Below are positions 13,201 through 21,889 of a stretch of DNA of 64,000 nucleotides, piece after piece. How positions within the stretch are numbered: position 1 is the first letter of the stretch; each line of letters begins with the position of its first letter. The DNA is from Nectonema munidae (taxonomy: Eukaryota; Nematomorpha; Nectonematoida; Nectonematidae), in NCBI GenBank assembly GCA_030549495.1, contig JAUIRK010000129.1, positions 479,221 through 543,220 on the forward strand. The letters are read 5' to 3'. The notes beneath the pieces were generated by a model that saw nothing but the letters and a program-made list of their open reading frames with translations, was not told where the DNA came from and ran no database searches. The position numbers and the translations under genes were made by a program.

Positions 13201-14409
13201 ATGCTGTTGCCATTGTAATCAATATCATCAACAATGATATCATACATATAATATGGTATTGATATCAATTTTTTAGCGATAATCTAACTCAGGGTTTTTC
13301 AACATTTAGCGAATCAAGCACTTATGCCAATTTTTTTAGCAAATCATTTTGCATTGTATAAACATATATTGAAATTTGACCAAAAATAGAAGTTGGGTGA
13401 TAATTCCTTTTTCTCTTGTAAAATTGAATCTGTAGAAGAAATTTTTTAGAAAAAGTTTATTGAAGAGAATAAGGAATTTAAATTAAAGTTTGAAAAAAAG
13501 TGAAAGATTTTCGATACTTTTTTTTACTTCAAAGCGGGTAATTTTTAATTTTTTTCCAATCTCAATGGCCGCTTTAAACAAGTTTGAGAAACCAACCTTC
13601 AAATTCATAATAGTTTTTCAATTAAATAAAATATTCTTCCAAAAATTTCTTCGTTATAAACGGGGTTTTGAAAATATTTGCATAGTTTTGAAGGGTTCGA
13701 TAAAATCTTCGTTATAAGTGGAATTCGTTACATATAGTTTCCACTGAGTAAGATGAAAAGTTACACGCTCAAGACATAGAAAATGACAGAAGAGAGTAGT
13801 TATGACCAGATGGAATTCAATAGATATAGTAGATGAAAAAAGGACATAGAAGATAGGTTAGAGAAAATATTTTCTTGTACATGCTTTTAGTTATAATATA
13901 ACCTATTAACTTTAAGATTATACTATATATATAACACTAATAATGCCTTTCTACCCAATTAACTTCCTAATATCTGGCATTTTAATTAGATAAGCAAGTG
14001 GCATACGGAGAAATTGTCTGGATAATTTCAACTCGGCAAATATTCGTTTTTCACTAGGGATAGCTCCTCCTATATAAAGATCTCCTCATTCTTAGCATTT
14101 GCTCTTTGATTAATTTTTTACCTCGAAAAATGAACCCCCCCCCCCCCATCCCTCCAGGTTGTGCGCTCACTACATTTGTATTTTTTTTACTTAACTTTGC
14201 GTAAGCATTAGTTTTAGTAATGATTTTTGTTTCATGAAAAAAAGTATACAACGTAAGGAAAGGCAAACCTGCTATGTTGGCGTTGAACGTGAAGTCCTTG
14301 ACAAAAAGGTACTTTGAGTGTGCAACAAAGACGCTTCCAGCAACGCCATGCGACGTATCTTCAAATTCACCGATGAAGGTACCGTAATACTCGAGCAGAC
14401 GCAAATTAA
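1203..14409 (-). CDS. Secreted two-DM13-domain protein (Skeletor-like), 5' incomplete
   Basis: Six minus-strand exons join in phase: 14409-14269, 11649-11577, 6487-6379, 3558-3387, 1638-1563 and 1503-1203 (TGA). Each intron boundary has AG and GT, and the six give about 289 residues. DM13 domain 1 runs from 'YYGTFIGEFEDTSHGVAG' through 'FFMAAVFGTPSHYG' and 'EDVILELP' to 'WLSVYARSQRVDLGHVFF'. Domain 2 begins near 'NDKFYFTYSSSVIL' and runs through 'DPYFIAG' and 'VVITIPQNG' to 'DFNWLSVYCKRSS'. DM13 domains occur in Skeletor-type extracellular or matrix proteins, and their almost invariant cysteine has been proposed to act in redox chemistry. Domain 2 keeps that Cys; domain 1 has Ala. The last ~25 residues are hydrophobic after a Ser-rich stretch, suggesting a GPI signal or membrane anchor. 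The first exon used opens with an acceptor, so the signal-peptide exon is upstream and was not found. Function beyond the domain is not shown. Confidence 0.85.
2080..2202 (-). repeat. tRNA-derived SINE, family 2, copy a
   Basis: Read on the minus strand it starts near 'gggttggttagatgctgg', which resembles a tRNA A box. It then has 'gtgttcgatccc', a good B box, at tRNA-like spacing. A second copy at 8190-8312 aligns over the whole length, including the non-tRNA tail ('catagttcgatacaagcgg' here). The internal pol III promoter pair plus a repeated tail indicates a SINE and not a working tRNA gene. Confidence 0.6.
2794..2921 (+). mobile_element. TTAA MITE ('cgtctgctt' family), copy b
   Basis: About 120 bp bounded by TTAA on both sides. 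It ends with 'attctggtcatcaaaaag', the degraded form of the family's right terminal repeat. The core has two facing 'tctg-ttt / aaa-agcgga' segments typical of this family. It is adjacent to copy a and more diverged. TTAA target choice is the hallmark of piggyBac-type transposition. Confidence 0.6.
2957..3085 (+). mobile_element. TTAA MITE ('cgtctgctt' family), copy a, best preserved
   Basis: TTAA at 2957-2960 and 3082-3085 flank a 121-bp element. The left end reads CCTTTTGAGGACCAG and the right end reads CTGGTCCTCAAAGGG, giving near-perfect terminal inverted repeats. Related copies in the window are at 2794-2921, 10037-10167, 31446-31583 and 47687-47810, with a subfamily at 46988-47107 and 48636-48758. 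It has no coding capacity and would have been moved by a piggyBac-type transposase. Confidence 0.8.
3095..3170 (-). repeat. LINE 3' tail with (GAT)n, minus orientation
   Basis: On the minus strand the sequence reads 'aaaatggatgatgatgatg'. The LINE fragment at 56780-57148 ends in 'gaatggatgatgatgatg'. The shared lead-in before the GAT repeat supports a common 3' end, not a random microsatellite. Only the last few tens of bases are recognisable. Confidence 0.45.
3722..4040. mobile_element. hAT-type MITE with CAGGCCCGTAGCC ends
   Basis: The left terminus is CAGGCCCGTAGCCAGG and the right terminus is CTGGCTACGGGCCTG, so the ends are inverted repeats. The flanks show an imperfect 8-bp duplication (cctcccta before, cgtcccta after), the size expected for hAT elements. 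A poly-G run of about 20 follows the left end. No transposase frame is present. It lies in the DM13 gene intron between exons 6487-6379 and 3558-3387. Confidence 0.75.
4934..6320 (-). mobile_element. Composite Tigger/hAT repeat, copy C
   Basis: Read on the minus strand, this matches 55945-58290 in order. First comes a Tigger-like C-terminal coding piece ('LQFIKSDVQS' in the plus frame near 6010). Then comes a Tigger-style inverted-repeat end at 5850-5886 with 'TTATCCGATACTCGATTATTCG'-like wording. Next is about 500 bp of shared non-coding DNA, then a hAT transposase fragment (5338-5024) with 'VIRDEIEESRINLILID' and a later 'GEGASAIPANNEGV' block. The hAT block resembles ZMYM1-like transposases. 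A stretch beginning 'caggggtggacatc' with a poly-G run closes the left side and may be a separate MITE end. It has no intact gene. Confidence 0.6.
6555..6615. repeat. G/C homopolymer tract beside a MITE-like end
   Basis: The sequence 'gcaggggcgcacatcc' leads into about 15 G, a short CGCCCG joint, then about 12 C and a second C run. The lead-in resembles hAT MITE ends elsewhere in the window (CAGGGGCGC at 46846). The facing G and C tracts could form a hairpin and are prone to length error in assembly. It lies 68 bp outside DM13 exon 6487-6379. Confidence 0.45.
6973..7170. mobile_element. Degraded hAT-type MITE (CAGTGACGTAGC)
   Basis: The left end is CAGTGACGTAGCTAGG and the right end is TTGGCTACACCACT, an imperfect inverted pair. 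Both are variants of the CAGTGGCGTAGCCA end seen intact at 17830. The flanks show 'tattctct' and 'tattctgt', a possible decayed 8-bp target duplication. It is non-coding. Confidence 0.55.
7171..7670. other. AT-rich intron sequence, nothing recognised
   Basis: Part of the DM13 gene intron between exons 11649-11577 and 6487-6379. I see only A/T-rich sequence with short homopolymers and no coding or repeat signature. Confidence 0.4.
7674..7975. mobile_element. MITE-like element with GACATTTCGCCC ends and internal tandem units
   Basis: The left end contains GGTCCTCGGACATTTCGCCC. The right end contains GGGGCGAAATGTCTGTCGACC, its inverted counterpart. Inside the left half, a ~45-bp unit is repeated three times; it contains 'ggacaattcgcccc' and 'ttttcataa' followed by 'cattttgt'. 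The short open frame here simply reads through these units and is not a gene. Confidence 0.55.
8190..8312 (-). repeat. tRNA-derived SINE, family 2, copy b
   Basis: On the minus strand it begins 'ggcaggttggttgagatg' (A-box-like), followed by 'ggattcgattcc' (B box). It then shares the body of the copy at 2080-2202, including 'gttcatagtttgacataagcgg'-type sequence. Both copies sit in DM13 introns in the same orientation. Confidence 0.6.
8313..10036. other. Intronic AT-rich sequence, no feature supported
   Basis: Part of the same DM13 intron. Stretches near 9000-9210 and 9610-9840 are less AT-rich and hold open frames of about 70 codons, but neither frame resembles a known family and neither has paired splice sites in phase with the DM13 exons. 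Confidence 0.35.
10037..10167 (+). mobile_element. TTAA MITE ('cgtctgctt' family), copy d, degraded
   Basis: It contains the family's internal 'atcatctgctttaggtaaac' and 'agaagcagacaatgaattctg' arms and ends at TTAA (10164-10167). The left terminal repeat is eroded. It shares the order and spacing of the copy at 2957-3085. Confidence 0.5.
10168..11576. other. Intronic sequence, nothing recognised
   Basis: A purine-rich patch at 10680-10860 and AT-rich DNA elsewhere. No coding similarity, inverted repeat or SINE signature could be seen. Confidence 0.35.
11758..11967 (-). repeat. tRNA-derived SINE, family 1, copy a, with target duplication
   Basis: On the minus strand it starts 'aatggttgttagggtgtacc' (A-box-like) and has GGGGTTCGATCCCC (B box). 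It continues for about 100 bp of non-tRNA body and ends in (CCAA)n. Flanking copies of 'aagtccaaataagt' (11758-11771) and 'aagtgcaaataagt' (11954-11967) match at 13 of 14 bases, a target-site duplication made by LINE machinery. A second full copy is at 27424-27604 and a short tail at 29058-29094. Confidence 0.85.
12650..13200 (-). pseudogene. hAT transposase remnant, C-terminal part
   Basis: Minus-strand frames show a hAT C-terminal pattern in pieces: 'NPHSNATLER' near 13100, 'KLDGTLASILAMKTHNPESK' near 13010-12955, then 'PDEELLKLSKKAIKTYN' near 12935-12885. hAT transposases carry 'PHSNA..ER.FS' in the dimerisation region. Stops and frame changes interrupt the reading. The upstream catalytic part is not visible, so this is a truncated fossil in the DM13 intron. 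Confidence 0.6.
13655..13747 (-). repeat. Possible Tigger/pogo-type terminal repeat
   Basis: On the minus strand the segment reads CAGTGGAAACTATATGTAACG followed by 'aattccacttataacgaag'. This resembles the CAGT-led, 'cgttataacgaa'-rich ends of pogo-like elements. A second related phrase, 'cgttataaacggggttttg', lies just inside. No transposase frame is attached. Confidence 0.3.
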
Positions 14410-15439
14410 CTAGAAAGATGAAGAAAAATTAAAATTTTCTAGGCGTGAATGAGAGAAAATAAATTAATCCAAAAGTTATTTGACTAATAAGCAGGGTTGT
14501 GGTGGGATTAGAGTGGAATTTATTTTAAAGTATTTAAAAAATGAGGGATATGGAGTGGGGAATCTTTAATTGCAAAGTTTTAATTTATTTAAACATCGGT
14601 AAGAAAATATAACCTTGGAAAAATATTTTTAATTATAAAATTTCTTTTAAAAGTAATTATACAAGAGCAAAATTATTATACGCTTAAAACAATAAATATA
14701 AATGAAAAGTAACTTCCTTCTCCAAGAATTAAAACACTGACTCAGGCGCGAAAAAATAATAGAAATAGTTTGAACCAATCAATGCTCGTGTAGCACGAAT
14801 ATCTTTGATTTCAGCCAATCAAAATATTTTTGCATCAATATCAGTAATAGCAAACTAACGGCGAATGAGATGATAAATAACGTTTGCATTTTTAAGTACT
14901 TGTAGTTGGATTTTTGTATGAATATATATTATTAAAAAAGGAAATACATAAAAAAAAATACAAATAGTATACACTAAATAATGTAATAATGGTCGCTGCC
15001 ATTTGTCTTCTTATTTTGAACACCTATAAACCTGGATTATTAAGCTTTTTAAAGTGTTACTGAAACTTTTTTAATTCACGGCGAAGATAACATGCGCTCG
15101 GACGACACTTGTGGTAGGTTCATCGCTCAGTGTAACTTGTAATTATATTTGAAGTTTCTTTCCTTTCAACGTAATTTGTGATATGATAAGGGGAAACCTA
15201 AATCATATAAAAATTAAAACACAATCATAGGACCTGTTCAGGGAGAGTTTCATGCCAGTTTTTGACTCGTTTTTCTCTTTCTGTACTTTACAAAATTGGA
15301 GAAATAAAAAACTTATCCATGACTGCTTTCGATATTACTAAAAATTTAGATCTTTCTTTTTTTGTATGTTATCTTGTTTTCTTTGATGTGTAACAAAGTT
15401 TCAAGTTTAAGGTTTTAATTGCAATTATAGAAAATTGTG
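14410..15439. other. 5' side of the DM13 gene; missing first exon not found
   Basis: The first located exon (14409-14269) begins at an acceptor with two leftover bases, so an upstream exon ending with one leftover base is required. I looked for a signal-peptide exon here and found none that fits. A less AT-rich patch at 15075-15150 is open on both strands, but its possible donor does not give the right phase. Confidence 0.4.
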
Positions 15440-16310
15440 TGTAAAATAAGACATAACTGAACCTAATGGTTCTGTTCAGTCCGATCCGGTCTGGTTCAAT
15501 ATAGATGCTATAGCTCAGTCCTGTTCTTGATATAATGAGTACCCGAATGTTTTGGACTGGACTTTAAACAGGTCTAATCATCACTCTTCTTAGTGCCACT
15601 GTAGATGGTGCTCTCAAGGAGATATTTTCTTACTCTGTCAGCATTTTTTGTCCTTTGATAGCTGTGTTGATTTTTGCGTGATCTGTTGCTGTCATAATTC
15701 TTTCAATTACTCTTAACTGTCAATCAAATGGGTGTCATAAAAAATAAGATCACATGATTGGTCTGTCGGATAAACAAATTTAAATAGGCAGGCTTGAGAC
15801 ATTTTTGACCTTGGAACACTAAACATTGTTCTCTAGTGATTTACAAGAGATCGTTTTTGGTCATAGTATAAAACCTTCACTTGCTTAGAGTATAGCATAT
15901 CTAGCGATAAGGTTTTTGTTAAGAAGAAGCTGTTTGAGCAGCACTAGAGCATCCAAATCTGAAAAGACATTTGTGATCATCTGTTTCAATAAATGGCCAA
16001 ACCCAGTAAGGTGGGATAAAGGCTTTATTACATGGAATGAGTAGCGATCACTGTCTCTCCATGTTTCGAACGGAAAGTCTCAAACAGATCTAATCATTCA
16101 TAACTTATCATACTGATTCAATTTTGGGTCTTGACCGTGGGTCTATTTTTGTTCAAAACACTAACTACAATATCCATATTTTTTTAAACGTGAGATTTTC
16201 AAAAGACCGTGTAATGAAACTGATGATTTATTAAACTGTGGTAAATGGAATGAATTTATCAAGCTTATGCTACTAGCTACAGAAATGAATGATGAGTCTA
16301 TGAAAAGTTA
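15440..16310 (+). mobile_element. Composite Tigger/hAT repeat, copy A, deleted
   Basis: It shares long, interrupted similarity with the copy at 55945-58290. Common pieces are the Tigger-like C-terminal region (minus strand, 'IMTATDHAKINTA'), the phrase 'attggtctgtcggataaac', the stretch around 'catagtataaaaccttcac', and the run-up to the hAT fragment. The part holding the Tigger terminal repeat is missing. No intact coding region remains. Confidence 0.55.
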
Positions 16311-16930
16311 AAAATCATCAATCAATTTTTGTAGCTTTTAAACTCATATTCCAATTCATCGCATCTCAAATCAATAAAATTTCAATGATAACACAAATCG
16401 AAAATTAATTTCAAACCACTAAATTTTGTACATATCAAAAATATACATTTTTCTTTTGATCTCCATCCCATACAAAAGCATCGGCAGAAATTTGAATTTA
16501 GGGAGACAAATTTTTTTCTTATCAAATGTCAAGCAAAGGAGCAAAAAATTCTTCTCAGTGGGCAGTCGGCGGCAGTTCTCGCTTGATTATATATATATAT
16601 ACATTAGGGATACAACTATTTTTGAGTTCACAACCCTGTACTATTTTTGGATGAATTTTTGCGTAAAAACAACAAAAATAAGGTTTTTTCCGTTTAATAT
16701 TGAAAAAAGGTCTCCCATGACCCATCATCAAATAATCACTCAACATACAAACAGTTAACCCTGAAATCAATTGAAAATGCATGATTAAAAATTTAGTATT
16801 ATCGTATTGAAAAAATTTTTTCAAAAAGTTTATTGATTAAAAAAGCAAAAAAAATTGGCCTAAAAGTTGAAAGAGGACAAATCATTAGATCGCAATGGCA
16901 AGTTTGGCTTATTTTAACATACTTTATACA
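16311..16930. other. AT-rich sequence, no feature supported
   Basis: It contains an (AT)n microsatellite near 16591-16605 and open frames on both strands that lack family resemblance. The right part may belong to the 3' non-coding end of the transposase remnant that starts at 16930. Confidence 0.35.
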
Positions 16931-18380
16931 AATACTACATAACGTTGATGGATCTTTCACAAGATTGATTGCTTCTCGGAATATTGATTCTTGAAGGATC
17001 TTGTGACCAATGCGTTTTGAAATATTTGAAAGCTTTTTTGTACGGTTTTAAAGTATTTGACAATTCCTCATATGTTTCTAATCGAAACGTTTGATCATGA
17101 ACTAATGCGGAGCCCAAACATATGAAACAAAATGATAAATTGGTTGAAGTTGATTTCTCAATTCGGGCAATAAAAAGTATGCTAGAATAATTAGAATGGC
17201 TCGTGTATTCCATCTCACCTTACAAATATTTGGAATTTTTTGGAACTTAATGAAAGGGAGGATTTTGTTTTTGTTTAAAAATTTGAAAGAGTTCACTAAA
17301 TTATACAAAATCTTCATATCGTCTCTCTAGGCGACTTGCTCTTCAATTACATACGTTCCATTTTGTAGCTCTTCGTAATTTGACATCAGCTTCTCAACAA
17401 AAAAATACTCCACATCAGGCTTACGATTAGAAGTAGGAAACCGTTCTTGCGTGAAAACTCACAAAATACGATCCAAGACGTGATGCTGGCAGCTGACGAA
17501 TTCAGGTTTAGTCAAATTTTTAGTTAAAAACATGTTTTGTTCGAAGTATAAACTCCATTCATACTTGTCTAAATTTTCGATTAAAAGTTTCATTTTGTTA
17601 GCCTCTCTGAAACCTTGCTGTGTTGGTGACGGTATATTAATACCTCCTTGAGACAGTTGTTCACATATTTTCGATGCCTTTCTAGTGGACATATTGGCTT
17701 GGGACACAAATCTTGTTGCTATTGCACATTTTCTTCTAGATTTTTGAGGCGTGTTGAACTGGTGGTGTCTTCATCAGTACTTTGTGAAGCAAAACATTCA
17801 TCATTGCCATTGCTTTTACTTGTGGTACCCAGTGGCGTAGCCAAAAAATGGAAGTTGGGGGGCATGCAAGGAATTTAGGGGGGCAAGCATATTGGAAATA
17901 AAATTATTTGGGGAAAAGGTATTTTGGGGGGGGGGGGGGGGCACTGCCCCCCTTGCCCCCCTCTGGCTACGCCACTGGTGGTACCTAACGAATCAGATTC
18001 AATTTCGGGCTTATTTTCACTTGATTTTGTTCTTTTAGAAGGATGAATGGTTTGTTTACTCGCAACTTTTCTTGTTTAATAACCTACTCTCCCCATACTT
18101 TCAAGTTGAACAAAGTAAAGCTTTTTGTCCTCAGCATATTCAGCCACAACCCTTTAACTTTGGTTATATCAAAAATTTCGTCTAATGGAGTGAAGTTCTT
18201 TTTTCTTGCACAATTATCATACAAAATAATTGTTTGCTCAATTTTTGAATTCACAGCTTGCTTTGGTATAATCGGAAAATTCAAAACTTCTTCCCAAAGC
18301 AAACAAACCTCATCTGTTATGACATTGATTCTCTCTTTTCTACTTTTAATTGTTACCAAGTGATTGATACCTACCAACTA
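16930..18380 (-). pseudogene. Transposase-like remnant X1 ('CQHHVLDRIL' family)
   Basis: Minus-strand blocks appear in the expected order: 'SRKERINVITDEVCLLWEE' and 'DEIFDITKVKGLWL' near 18350-18120, 'MSTRKASKICEQLSQGGI' near 17690, 'EFVSCQHHVLDRIL' near 17470, 'KVRWNTRAILIILAYFLL' near 17210, and 'YEELSNTLKPYKKAFK' to 'PRSNQSCERSINVM' near 17080-16935. I recall this protein family as multi-copy in arthropod genomes but cannot assign it to a named superfamily. The middle between 'YEWSLYFE' and 'CQHHVL' is deleted, and frames shift. A hAT MITE (17830-17977) is inserted. Copy X2 lies at 38760-41330. Confidence 0.7.
17822..17985. mobile_element. hAT-type MITE with perfect 8-bp target duplication
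   Basis: A 148-bp element (17830-17977) starts CAGTGGCGTAGCCA and ends TGGCTACGCCACTG. It is flanked on both sides by GTGGTACC (17822-17829 and 17978-17985). The exact 8-bp duplication and CAG/CTG termini are diagnostic for hAT-type transposition. It contains G-rich runs ending in about 15 G. It interrupts transposase remnant X1 and is therefore younger. Confidence 0.92.
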
Positions 18381-18639
18381 TTAGTTTTTTGAACGACATA
18401 TAAAAAAAAATTTCATTTTATATCCATATATATTCAGTTTCGATGAATTAAAATAAAAATGAGAAAACTATACTTGCGATTGAGTGAGCTGATAATAAAA
18501 CTTGTTATCGGTGACCTTTTTTCGAGATATCACCAAATAAAGTTTATTTTGATTTATATATAAAAGTTCATCTAAAAATGGCACAGGAAGTTGAATTAAA
18601 AAAAAAGTTTTTAATATACATACACTAGAACGACTTTTT

Positions 18640-19800
18640 TTTTATCAAAATGCCCAAAAGCATCAATTGACATAAAATAAATTATTTCAATTATTATTGA
18701 AAAGAGACTAGGATAAGCTTGTTCGTCTCTCGCTTCGCTCGAGACATTGGATTCTAGGTCCAATCAAAGATCATTGGTACTGTGATTCTAGGTCCTGTTA
18801 AAGATCATTGGTACCCCCGTGATTCTAGGTCCTGTCAAAGATCATTGGTACTGTGATTCTATGTCCTAATCATTGGTACCCCCGTAATTTTAGGTCCTGT
18901 TAAAGATCATTGGTACTGTGATTCTAGGTCCTGTTAAAGATCGTTGGTACCCCCGTGATTCTAGGTCCTGTTGAAGATCATTAGAACCGCCGTAATTCTA
19001 GGTCCTGTTAAAGATCATTAGTACCCCACGTAATTCTAGGTCCTGTGAAAGATCATTGGCACCCCCGTGATTCTAGGTCCCCTTAAATATCATTGGTACG
19101 GGGATTCAAGGTACCCTCTAAAGATCATTGGTGGGATTACAGGTACCCTCAATGAACCCATAAAGATGATTGGTACCCCCGTAAATATCATCATTGGTAC
19201 CCCGGTAAAGATTATTGGTACCCGCCGTAAAAATCATTGGTACCCCCGTAAATATCATCATTGGTACCCCCGTAAATATAATCATTGGTACCCCGTAAAG
19301 ATCATTTGTACACCCGTACATTGTTATTCCCCAGAAAGATCATTAGTAGAAGTAAAGATCATAGCTACCCACAAAGATAAAAGATATGAAAACTTAATAC
19401 ATAAAATATGAAAGACCTTTACTTATTTCAAAATAAAATAAAGAAAGGAATTAGCAAATTAGATTATCGTTAAAAATAAATTAAAGGAAAGAATATATAA
19501 AAAAAAAGTATATCATAATAATTAACTATATAAAATCTAGAAAACCTTTAATTATTTTAAAATAACGAATTAGCAAATTAAATTATCATTAAAAATAAAT
19601 TAAAGCAGACAATATAAATAAATTATATGTAATCTATATAAAATCTTAACCAAAAGTAGACAGATCTTTATTTAAATTAAAAATAAATGTGTGCTAAATC
19701 TAATGAAATCAATTAAAACTTCAATTTTTTTTTAATCAAAATGCTCAAAAGCATCGATTGACATGAAATAAATTATTTCAATTATTATTGAAAAGAGACA
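18640..19800 (+). repeat. Minisatellite flanked by ~70-bp direct repeats
   Basis: From about 18745 to 19345 a ~37-bp unit is repeated some 15 times. Its core is 'attctaggtcctgt', 'aaagatcattggtac' and 'ccccgt'. The right half drops the 'ctaggtcctgt' part and becomes a shorter unit ('gtaaatatcatcattggtac'). The array sits between near-identical ~65-bp segments at about 18649-18712 and 19738-19800 ('caattgacataaaataaatt' in the left one). Between array and right flank, 19400-19720, an AT-rich ~130-bp segment is itself duplicated imperfectly. The open frames inside are products of the repeat. Confidence 0.8.
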
Positions 19801-21889
19801 AATAATATTTGTATTGAAAATATAAATAGGATATAGAAGGAATTATTTTGTAAACATTTGAAACAAATTTTGATAAAAAAATTTTAAAAAAAAAACGAAA
19901 TTCAATGAAACACTATAATATATAAATTCAAAATGCGTCAAATAACGAATCTGGATGTCCAAGTTTTAGGAATATGAAAAATCAATTTATGTTTTAGTTT
20001 ATGCGTGTGTAGGGTTGCCAAATGTTCCAGGTTGCACTGTTGCTTAATAACAGAAACCCTCTCTTTTTTAGTGTAATTATCAGAGAAGTAGCCGTCAAGA
20101 ATTTGAACCAAGAAGGTTCAATTTTAAAGGGCTTAAATTTATAAACAAATATGAGCACATGACAATAATATGTATTTATTTTCTCAAGGGCGAGGAGAAA
20201 GCGTGTCAAAAAAAAAAAACTTAATCTTGAAAATAATATTGTTTATTTCAATTTGTGTATCCATACGTATGATAAAATTAAACAAGGTAAAATACGCACA
20301 ACTAATTTATAAGACGGACTATTTATAGCGCAAGTTTGTGACTTGAATCCTACTTACCGCTTAAAAGGTATAAAAGCCATGGGGAAGTTTTTCTTGTTTA
20401 TAAATCTTTTAAATTAAATTTTTTTGAAACATAAGCCTAATTAAATTTCTTATTTCCCTTTTTATTGGTGTTAAACAACATTTTAATATTTAAATCATCA
20501 GTCATACACTATACAAATTTTATTAATTATTAATGAAGAATTACATATGATAATCGATTGAATATAAAAGTTATAATGAAATGTTGTGTAATGAAAGATG
20601 AAATAAGCACTTTCATTTTTGATTGCTTTTCTGAACAATTAAGCAGCAGCGAGAGACGGAGATACGCAAATGATTTTAACGAAGCCGGTTCCAGTTTTTC
20701 TATTTAAGATCCAGGATCTCTAAAATTTAGTCAGGGTTAAGCAGTCCTGACAGAATATCCATTAGAAAGGTGAAAATTGATTAACACAGAATGATGCTAA
20801 AATAAATTTGATTAATCTGTAAAATAATTAAGAATTTATCTAAATCTAAGCAAAGTGGCAGATCACTGAGCGGTAGTATCAAGTTGTACTGTTAAAATTT
20901 TTTATTGTGAAATCCTATCGAGTCGGAGGGAAAATATTTTACTCCTAGTACTTAAAAAAGCTGTTGGACAACAAAAATCGGACTTCAACCCTGATTCTAA
21001 CTCTAACCACATACAAAAATCAGACTCCAACTTGACGTACTTAAAAAACAACTCTAAATAGTTAAAACTAAATAAATTTAAGGTTAACTCTTCGATTCCG
21101 ACGTGGACTAAAGAAAGGTCACTCAAAATGATTACAAAGTGAAACAATAAACTCTATTTACTTAGCTATAAAAGAATATTCTTCCATTGGATGAAATGCC
21201 GAGAATAAAAAAACGTAACACATTCAAACAAACTATAAAAATAATAGTTTAAATAATTAAATATAAAGCAATTTTACCTTTTAGAAAAATTATTTTTAAA
21301 GCTAAAATAACTAACTTTGACATTTAAATATAGTCATATTTAAAATATTGATTAACTTATTGACTTTGAAAATCAAATTAAAAGAAAAATTGCATACATC
21401 ACCATAGCATAATAATTATTGACTACCTGAAAAGATCTCTTATCTATTACATCATAAAATCAATTAAGGTTATTATGACATTCAGAATAAAAATTTGTAT
21501 AAAAAAATAATACATTTTTCATTAAAAAAATAAAAATTTTATATTTGATAAAAAATAAAAAAGATAATACAAAATCAATATCGACTTAGAATTTTGAATA
21601 TATAATTTAAATCATGTTAATGTATATTTATTATTATAAAATATAGAGGTTCTAATTTGTTTGAAATAGAAAATTATTTCAGAAAAATTAAACAATTATG
21701 CCAATCTTAACATTTTAAACTTCCTCTCCCTTTTTCTTTTGCTTTCGTATAGTCTCTTTTCGATTTCATTTTAAAGTTTCCGATTACTTCTCATCATTTT
21801 ATTTAAAGTTTTCCTTATTCTAATTTATCAAAAAGAAAATATTCAAAAAAAAAATGGGAGGATAAAGTTTGAATTTATGATCCAACCTT
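19801..21889. other. AT-rich intergenic DNA, no feature supported
   Basis: It contains a phrase 'agggttgccaaatgttcc' near 20011 that resembles some hAT ends, and a patch rich in 'gact/gatt-ccaac' triplets near 20960-21110. Neither has a matching second end, so I do not call them. The rest is A/T-rich with no coding similarity. Confidence 0.4.

Noticed and set aside
14054-14404. 116-codon minus-strand frame as a single-exon gene
   Set aside because: Only the first ~46 codons match DM13. A donor at 14268 ends the exon, and the rest, including a Gly run from a C tract, is intron.
16426-16824. Overlapping open frames on both strands (110 and 89 codons)
   Set aside because: No recognisable motif on either strand, AT-rich composition and an AT microsatellite; no splice context.
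19067-19411. 114-codon open frame with repeated 'IIGTPVKI' peptide
   Set aside because: It reads straight through the minisatellite; the opposite strand is open too. The peptide repeat mirrors the DNA repeat.
20011-20080. 'agggttgccaaatgttcc' as a hAT terminal repeat
   Set aside because: Only one end is visible and there is no duplication, so an element cannot be bounded.
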